Assembly (NCBI RefSeq): GCF_049243985.1
Contig: NC_135384.1
Location: 377,001 to 441,000 of the forward strand
Direction of reading: 5' to 3'
Origin: Paroedura picta
Lineage: Eukaryota; Chordata; Lepidosauria; Squamata; Gekkonidae
Length of the DNA: 64,000 nt
The notes beneath the pieces are model-generated. The model was not told the origin of the DNA. It searched no databases and saw only the letters and a list, made by a program, of their open reading frames with translations. Positions 59,101 through 64,000 of the stretch are shown piece after piece; position 1 is the stretch's first letter, and every line of letters starts with the position of its first letter. Made by a program: the position numbers and the translations under genes.

Positions 59101-60329
59101 GGCAGAAAAGCCCAGGCTCCACTTGGGCAGGCTCCTGACCCAGCATGTCTGCCACCCACAGACCTCAGGGCAGAACTAACAGTCCTCCAGTAGCCCCCTC
59201 CCCCCACAGGGAGCACCATGAGCAGGAAAAGGAAGGGGCTGGGTGAGCAGGGAAGAGAGGATGTCTGGGTGAGCTGCCAAAGGCACACCCTGTCAGCACC
59301 TCCTGGGCCAGGATTCTCCCCGGCCTACCTGTGCAGGTGGGGACTGCAAGGGGTTGTTCTCCAGGAGGAGGCACTGCAGGTGCCGCAGGTGTCGGTAGCA
59401 GACAGGAATGTGAGCCACCCGGTTGTAGGAGAAGTCCAGCCGCGCCAGCGGGAGCTCGGCTAGTTCTGCAGAGACAAGTCGCAAGAGGGAGCCTCCGGTC
59501 ACCCCAGGGCAGGGAGGCAAACCCGGCAAGGAGTGGAAAAACTGTGGCCGGACTCCGCCCAGCCCATGGAAGTGCTGACCTTCAGGCAGGCTGTCAAATT
59601 GGTTCCTCCGGATGCTGAGGTCTCGAAGCGACTCCAGGCCGCCCACGCTCCCGGGCAGGGACTGCAGCTCGTTGCTGCCGACATCCTGGTCAGAGAAGCT
59701 GCAGGTGAGCAGGGCCTACCCTCGGGCTGTGCTGGAGGCCCAATTGCTGGAGGCCAGGGGTCCCAGGACAGGCAGGGCAGGGCAGAGGGGGCTCATGCTC
59801 AGGCGCTGCTCGGGAGGATGGGAGAGGGCACTCCCAGGACCGGCCATATCCTGGGCCCAGCAGAAATGGGGCCAGGGGGGCCCGCTCTGGGTGGTGTGGC
59901 CTCCCTCCCCCCACTCCCGGTCCCCTCCCCGGCTCACCAGCTGGCGGAGGTTGTGGAGTGCGCCAATGTCCTCGGGCAGGCTGACCAACTTGTTGTTGCT
60001 GGCAATGAGGACCTTCAGGGGCAGGCGGCAGAGGCTGGCCGGCAGGGAGGTCAGCTGGTTTCGGCTGGGGAGGGGGAAGCAAGGGCGGACTGAGGTGTCT
60101 GTCACCTTCCTGCCCCCAGGCACGGCCCTCTTCTGCCCACAGTGAAGAAGAGCGCGGCCACTCCCGTCCTCCTCCCTGGCTCACCTAAGGTTCAGGTAGG
60201 TGAGGGCCTGGAGATTGGCTATGGCTGGGGGGATGCTGCGCAGGCAGTTGTGGTACAAGGTCAGCCCTTCCAAGGACATCAGGTGGCAGGCCGCTTCAGG
60301 CACCTCCACAAAACGGTTTCGGGACAGAT
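53199..60329 (-). CDS. LRCH4: LRCH4, leucine-rich repeat and calponin-homology protein 4 (5' end missing)
   Basis: Last 17 exons, 624 codons, of a membrane-anchored LRR-CH protein that binds actin regulators and has been linked to LPS/TLR signalling. Exons: 60329-60185, 60064-59938, 59685-59580, 59465-59329, 58715-58597, 58399-58303, 58151-58064, 57967-57897, 57612-57545, 56921-56766, 55636-55585, 55361-55313, 55066-54941, 54618-54512, 54221-54084, 53725-53648, 53411-53199. The frame closes exactly. LRRs come first (LSRNRFVEVPEAA, LYHNCLRSIP, LIASNNKLVSLPEDIG). Then comes DSGFNSVDSGSKRWSGNE, and a Glu/Arg-rich helix (SSGEERRRPEILQLWQERER). The CH domain follows (LPEDLGEALANGVVLCQL to RKNVESFLQACRQLGVPE), with a C-terminal membrane helix (FYVSLMLLLYFGYRKLCGF). 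The donor at 54511 is GC (AAG|GCGAGT). The upstream coding exons lie beyond 64000. Confidence 0.95.
55955..56100. mobile_element. Inverted-repeat dispersed DNA element in an LRCH4 intron
   Basis: GGAGCACCTTAAAAGA at the left (about 55962) and TCTTTAAGGTGCTCC at the right (about 56072-56086) are inverted copies of each other around an interior with GAGCTTTCAGG. It shares arm wording with the element at 17505-17790 and is probably the same broad family. Confidence 0.6.
56490..56660 (+). mobile_element. 5S rRNA-derived SINE
   Basis: CAGATCTTGGAAGGCGAGCA, GGGTGAGCCCTGGT and CCTTGGATGGCAGACC follow the order and spacing of the 3' two-thirds of vertebrate 5S rRNA, including its internal control region. 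The sequence then continues into a non-rRNA body (GGAAGTCCAGGGCAAGGGCAAAA). This is a diverged SINE of 5S origin in an LRCH4 intron, opposite to the gene. Confidence 0.75.
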
Positions 60330-63300
60330 CTGCAGGCAGAAGGGAGAGGGGTAGACAGGAGGGCATGAGATCCCCTGCAGCCCTTCCACAAGATGCCCAG
60401 CCCATCACGCACGAGGGTCTTCTCCCTGCAGAGACCCCACTAACGGGAACCCAGCAAGACCACCAGGCTAGAAGGGGGGAGATGCAGGTTCCAATTCCCA
60501 CTCCCACTGACTGGAGGACTTGCGCTCAGTCATAGAATCATAGAATCATAGAGTTGGAAGGGGCCATACAGGCCATCTAGTCCAACCCCCTGCTCAACGC
60601 AGGATTAGCCCTAAGTCCTTCCCAATCAAGCCTCCTTGTGTTGTTGGCCCTGCGACAGAGCACTCGTTTGGTGATCTGATCACAGGTGAGCACTCGTGTC
60701 GCTGTTTTGCTGGGAGGGGCTCAGGTGCAGGAGAGGATTGACGTCTGATGTCCAAGTCTTAATCTGGTCGGCCATGGCTTTCCACTATGTGAATGGGATC
60801 TGACCGCTTTAACTGTGGAACCCCCCCCCCCCCCATTTTTCAGAAAGATAGAGAGCTAGGCCAGGTGGCCCTGCCCCACAGCCAGAGTAAGGGATCCTTC
60901 TGGCCCCCATCAGGAATTGCTTCCATGGGCCCTTCCCGACTGCAGTGCCCCACAAGGTTGCAACAGAGATGCCACTTTGATCCAGAGGACGCTGGAATGC
61001 GGCCTGCAACAGGTGGCCGGCAGATGCAAGCCTGGAAGCTGCAGCAGCCTCGTAACAGCAGCGGCTAGAGGCAAAGGCTGAGGATCCATCCAGAAACAGA
61101 AGAGATGCGGGGGGTGGGGGGTGGGGACAACTGTGCCAGGCACTTGAGGAGGAACTGCTCAACCTCAGTCAGAGGACGCACCCAAACTGTGTCCCCCGCC
61201 CACCACCCACACCAATGACCGGATGGGCAGGAGACGTGAAACCCAGGCCTGGATGCAGCACGGCAGGGTTTCCAGAGGGGGTTCGGTAGCCCAGGGTGAC
61301 AGTGAGGATCCCCCCAAAAGGGCCAACCTGGCTTTGCTCCCCAGAGCTGGCCAGCGTGGGGGAGCTTCCCTCTGGGCAGAGGCCCCTCCTGCCGGCAGGG
61401 CAGCAGCCTCCCTTCAACCTGCCCCCCCTCACTCTATGCTGTGCTGGACTCCCAGCCTGAGCAAGGAAGCCAATGCCTTCCCCCACCCCAAAATGGTGCC
61501 CCTGCAGCAGTTCCCATTCAGGAGCTCCATGGAGGTTCTAGAAGTCACTTGGCTGCCTCGGCCTATGGAACCATGATATGGTTGCCTTGCAGCTAGACTA
61601 CCATAGTGTCTGCCCTATGTGGGTCTGCCCTAGAAGTCAACTTGGAAACTCCACCTGGTACAGAGAATGCCATGGCTCCCCTACCGGCAGGAGCAAGCCA
61701 GACTGTGAATGTCACAACCGTGCTGCAGTCACTCCATCAGCTCCCGGTGGGTTTACAGATGCAAGTTCCCGGTTATTCTTGTGGCTGCAGGAAACTCTTC
61801 CTTGCCAGGGCCAATCCTCCACAACAGGGTCGCTCCCCTGAGCCAGTCTCTTCTGAAGGGGCCACCCTGTACCTGTGCTCCCCCTTGCCATATGGAGCAG
61901 GGAACACTGGGCCACCATACTGTCAGAGTCCAAGAACCGTGTTCAAGTGGGCCCCTCCCAAGTGAGACAGAACCTGGTCATCCATCAACGTTGTTCCTGG
62001 AAAAACTGAGCCATGAAGACCAAGTCTCATGCCTCCCCCCGCCCCACCCGGCTGGGACAGCCCCTCCCTGGCCCACCCGGCAGCCAGAAGACCAGACAGC
62101 AGGGGCTTCCCTGGGCAGCCAGGAGAGGTCCCATGGGACCGGCCGAGGCCACACCTTGGCCACAAGCCAGTATTTTCCGCACCTTGGCCTCTGGGCAGGC
62201 CCTAACAACGGAAGAGCACAAAGGGGAGCTTGAGAAAGAGGTTTCCATCAAAACCACTCTGAGAGAGGAAGGAGAGTCCACAAGCACCCCCTTGGACTTC
62301 CTGCCAGGCCTCAACTTATGCACTTCCTCCCTCTCTGTCTCCAAAAATGAGAGGGGGGCAGGGGGGGGGGAGAGAGAGAGAGAGAGAAACTTTCAGAGGA
62401 GGAGCTAGAAGGGGAGGCGGAGATGGCTTTGACTGGCTGAAATGCAAACTCGGGCCAAGACCTGGGGCCGCCTTATTTTGCAAAATGGCTACTTCTACTT
62501 CTTGTAGGCTTCATCTCCTGGGGATTCTGAGGGTCCGCCTGGTCCTGCCCACATGCCTTGGGATTCTCCTTGCAAGGGCCGACCGCACAACACCACACAA
62601 GGCTGGGCAATGGAATTAAGCCACAGGGGAGCCACAGGCTAAGAGCTCTGAACAGCTCCCCTGCCTTTCTGAGCAGAACTCCCCTCTCACCCACACACAG
62701 AGGTCCCGTCTCCCTCCCAGCAAGGAGGGGAAGCTGCTCCGCCATGGATGCTGCTTTGCAGATTCTCTGGCCAGAGAGCCCCCAACCACACCAGTTGCAG
62801 CAAGGCTGCAAGCGGCCAACCCAGGGGGGGGCAGCCCAAATTAGGCCGACCCCCCCCTTCCCCACCACTTAGTCCCCTTCTGCCCTCAGAAGCACAACCA
62901 CAGAAGGAGGAAGGAAGGCACAGATTGGGGAGGGGGCAGCTCCAGACGCCTAGCTAGAAATAAGTCTTTTTAAAACCCCAGATGTTTCCTTCAAGGGCTA
63001 AAAAGCAGCTTCATGCCCACCATGCACAGGGTCCCCCCAGCGGCTGGGCAGCCTTCAGAATGCCCTCTGCGAGGCCCAGGAACCTGGCCGCATGCCCGCT
63101 CTCCGAGCTCTGCCCCCAGGACCCTTTGCCGGGAGCTGCTTGCCCGTCGCTCTCAGCCCACTCTTCTGTGATCGTGGGATGTGGGCGGTGTTGCTACAGA
63201 CTCCAGTGGGGTTGCTATGCTCCTCGAAGCTGGGACTTTTTTGGGCATTTCTCTTCCCTGCGGAGACAGCAGACCACACTGACTAGCAGCGGAAAGGGGC

Positions 63301-64000
63301 TTGCGGTGAGGGAGCTCCCAGGGTCCCTTAAAACGAGCCTGGTTTTCAAAGAGACTGGGAGGCGAGGAAAACATATTGAGCACAACCCTCCATCTCTGGC
63401 AGCCAAGGGAACCTTACGCTAAAAGCCGCTTCTCTCTGCCAATGCCATGTACGAGGGGCTGCCCTCCAAGGTGGCTTGGATTCAGAGCAAGGGGGGCAGG
63501 AATCGAGGGCCTGTGTGGACTGGGGCTGGAGGGAAAGACTAACTGGATACAACCCAGGGCTCTTCCTGGGACCATCCCCAGTGGCCGCGCCTAAACTAGG
63601 TGGCATTCTTCTGCCCTGGCTCCTCCGCCTCGTTCTGGGCGCTGTCTGACCCTGAGAGCTGTGAATGCAGCATAATCCCAAGAGCCAGATTAGGGGCCTG
63701 GCTTGAGGCACGTCTGATATCCCCCACAGCCCTTGTGGAGCGGGGAGCAGTCACACAGGTGCCCGGTTCCAGAAAAAGTAAAGAGCTGCAGGTTTCCTGC
63801 CTTCACCAGATCCCCACAGCCAGGAATAAGAATCGCCCCCTCCGCTCCAAGCCCCCTGAAGCTCACAGGGAGCGTCAGAAGAGAGGCTGGAGAGTCAGTC
63901 CCAGTGGGCCTCGAGAGCAAAAGTGCGCATGCAAGACCAGCCTCTGACGCTCAGTGCGCGATCAGCACGGTGCTTGTTCCCTCCTTCCAGCTGGCTCCGA
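60330..64000. other. LRCH4: LRCH4 upstream intron sequence (to window end)
   Basis: About 3.7 kb right of the first LRCH4 exon seen. I looked for the expected upstream exon (N-terminal LRR start) and did not find it, so this is taken as a large early intron. It holds a CR1 fragment (60529-60635), a poly-C run at 60822, and a GA-rich stretch at 62350-62400. No other gene was recognised. Confidence 0.5.
60529..60635 (-). mobile_element. CR1 LINE 3' end with tandem ATTCTATG tail
   Basis: The plus strand reads TCATAGAATCATAGAATCAT, then AGAGTTGGAAGGGGCC and CATCTAGTCCAACCCCCTGC. This is the reverse complement of the CR1 3' terminus with its 8-bp tail repeats. It looks younger than the copy at 26851. 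Confidence 0.88.

Noticed and set aside
60330-64000. CAMTA2, INCA1 or KIF1C exons expected next to SPAG7 in mammals
   Set aside because: None was recognised on either strand. The space right of SPAG7 is occupied by LRCH4 and its intron.

Overview
This is a GC-rich vertebrate nuclear window from a gene-dense chromosome. It is almost certainly from a squamate reptile, possibly a gecko, though the species cannot be fixed from the sequence alone. The evidence is small introns with GT-AG (and a few GC-AG) borders, protein products close to vertebrate families, CpG-rich promoters, and repeats typical of squamates: CR1 3' ends, an L2-like LINE with an AAAT tail, tRNA-derived SINEs, a 5S-rRNA-derived SINE and inverted-repeat DNA elements. 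Runs of 8-13 G or C are unusually common.

Nine protein genes were read, and each complete spliced frame closes exactly on its family length. From left to right: MINK1 (+, 3' part, CNH domain); GP1BA (-, one coding exon); CHRNE (+, 12 coding exons); SLC25A11 (-, 8 exons); RNF167 (+, 9 coding exons plus one 5'UTR exon); PFN1 (-, 3 exons); ENO3 (+, 11 coding exons plus one 5'UTR exon); SPAG7 (-, 7 exons); LRCH4 (-, last 17 exons, 5' end beyond the right edge). This is the conserved block of human 17p13.2 with two differences. GP1BA-CHRNE is inverted as a pair, and LRCH4 (human 7q22) lies next to SPAG7 where mammals have CAMTA2.

The neighbours do not form one pathway. CHRNE and ENO3 are muscle genes, GP1BA is a platelet/thrombocyte receptor, and the rest are broadly expressed. 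SLC25A11 and RNF167 share a head-to-head CpG promoter holding perfect TCTCGCGAGA and NRF1-type palindromes. ENO3 has a MEF2-type site and a TATA box nested in a CArG-type sequence. SPAG7 has a full CRE close to its start codon.

The space between genes (about 9.7-12.7, 13.9-14.9, 20.7-23.0, 36.6-37.5, 39.8-43.7 and 48.1-48.9 kb) and the long introns of RNF167 and LRCH4 hold mainly old repeats and no further coding gene that I could support. I found no retrovirus-like element, CRISPR array, tRNA or intact rRNA gene. I also found nothing that amounts to a new molecular system; the points worth a second look are in the findings.
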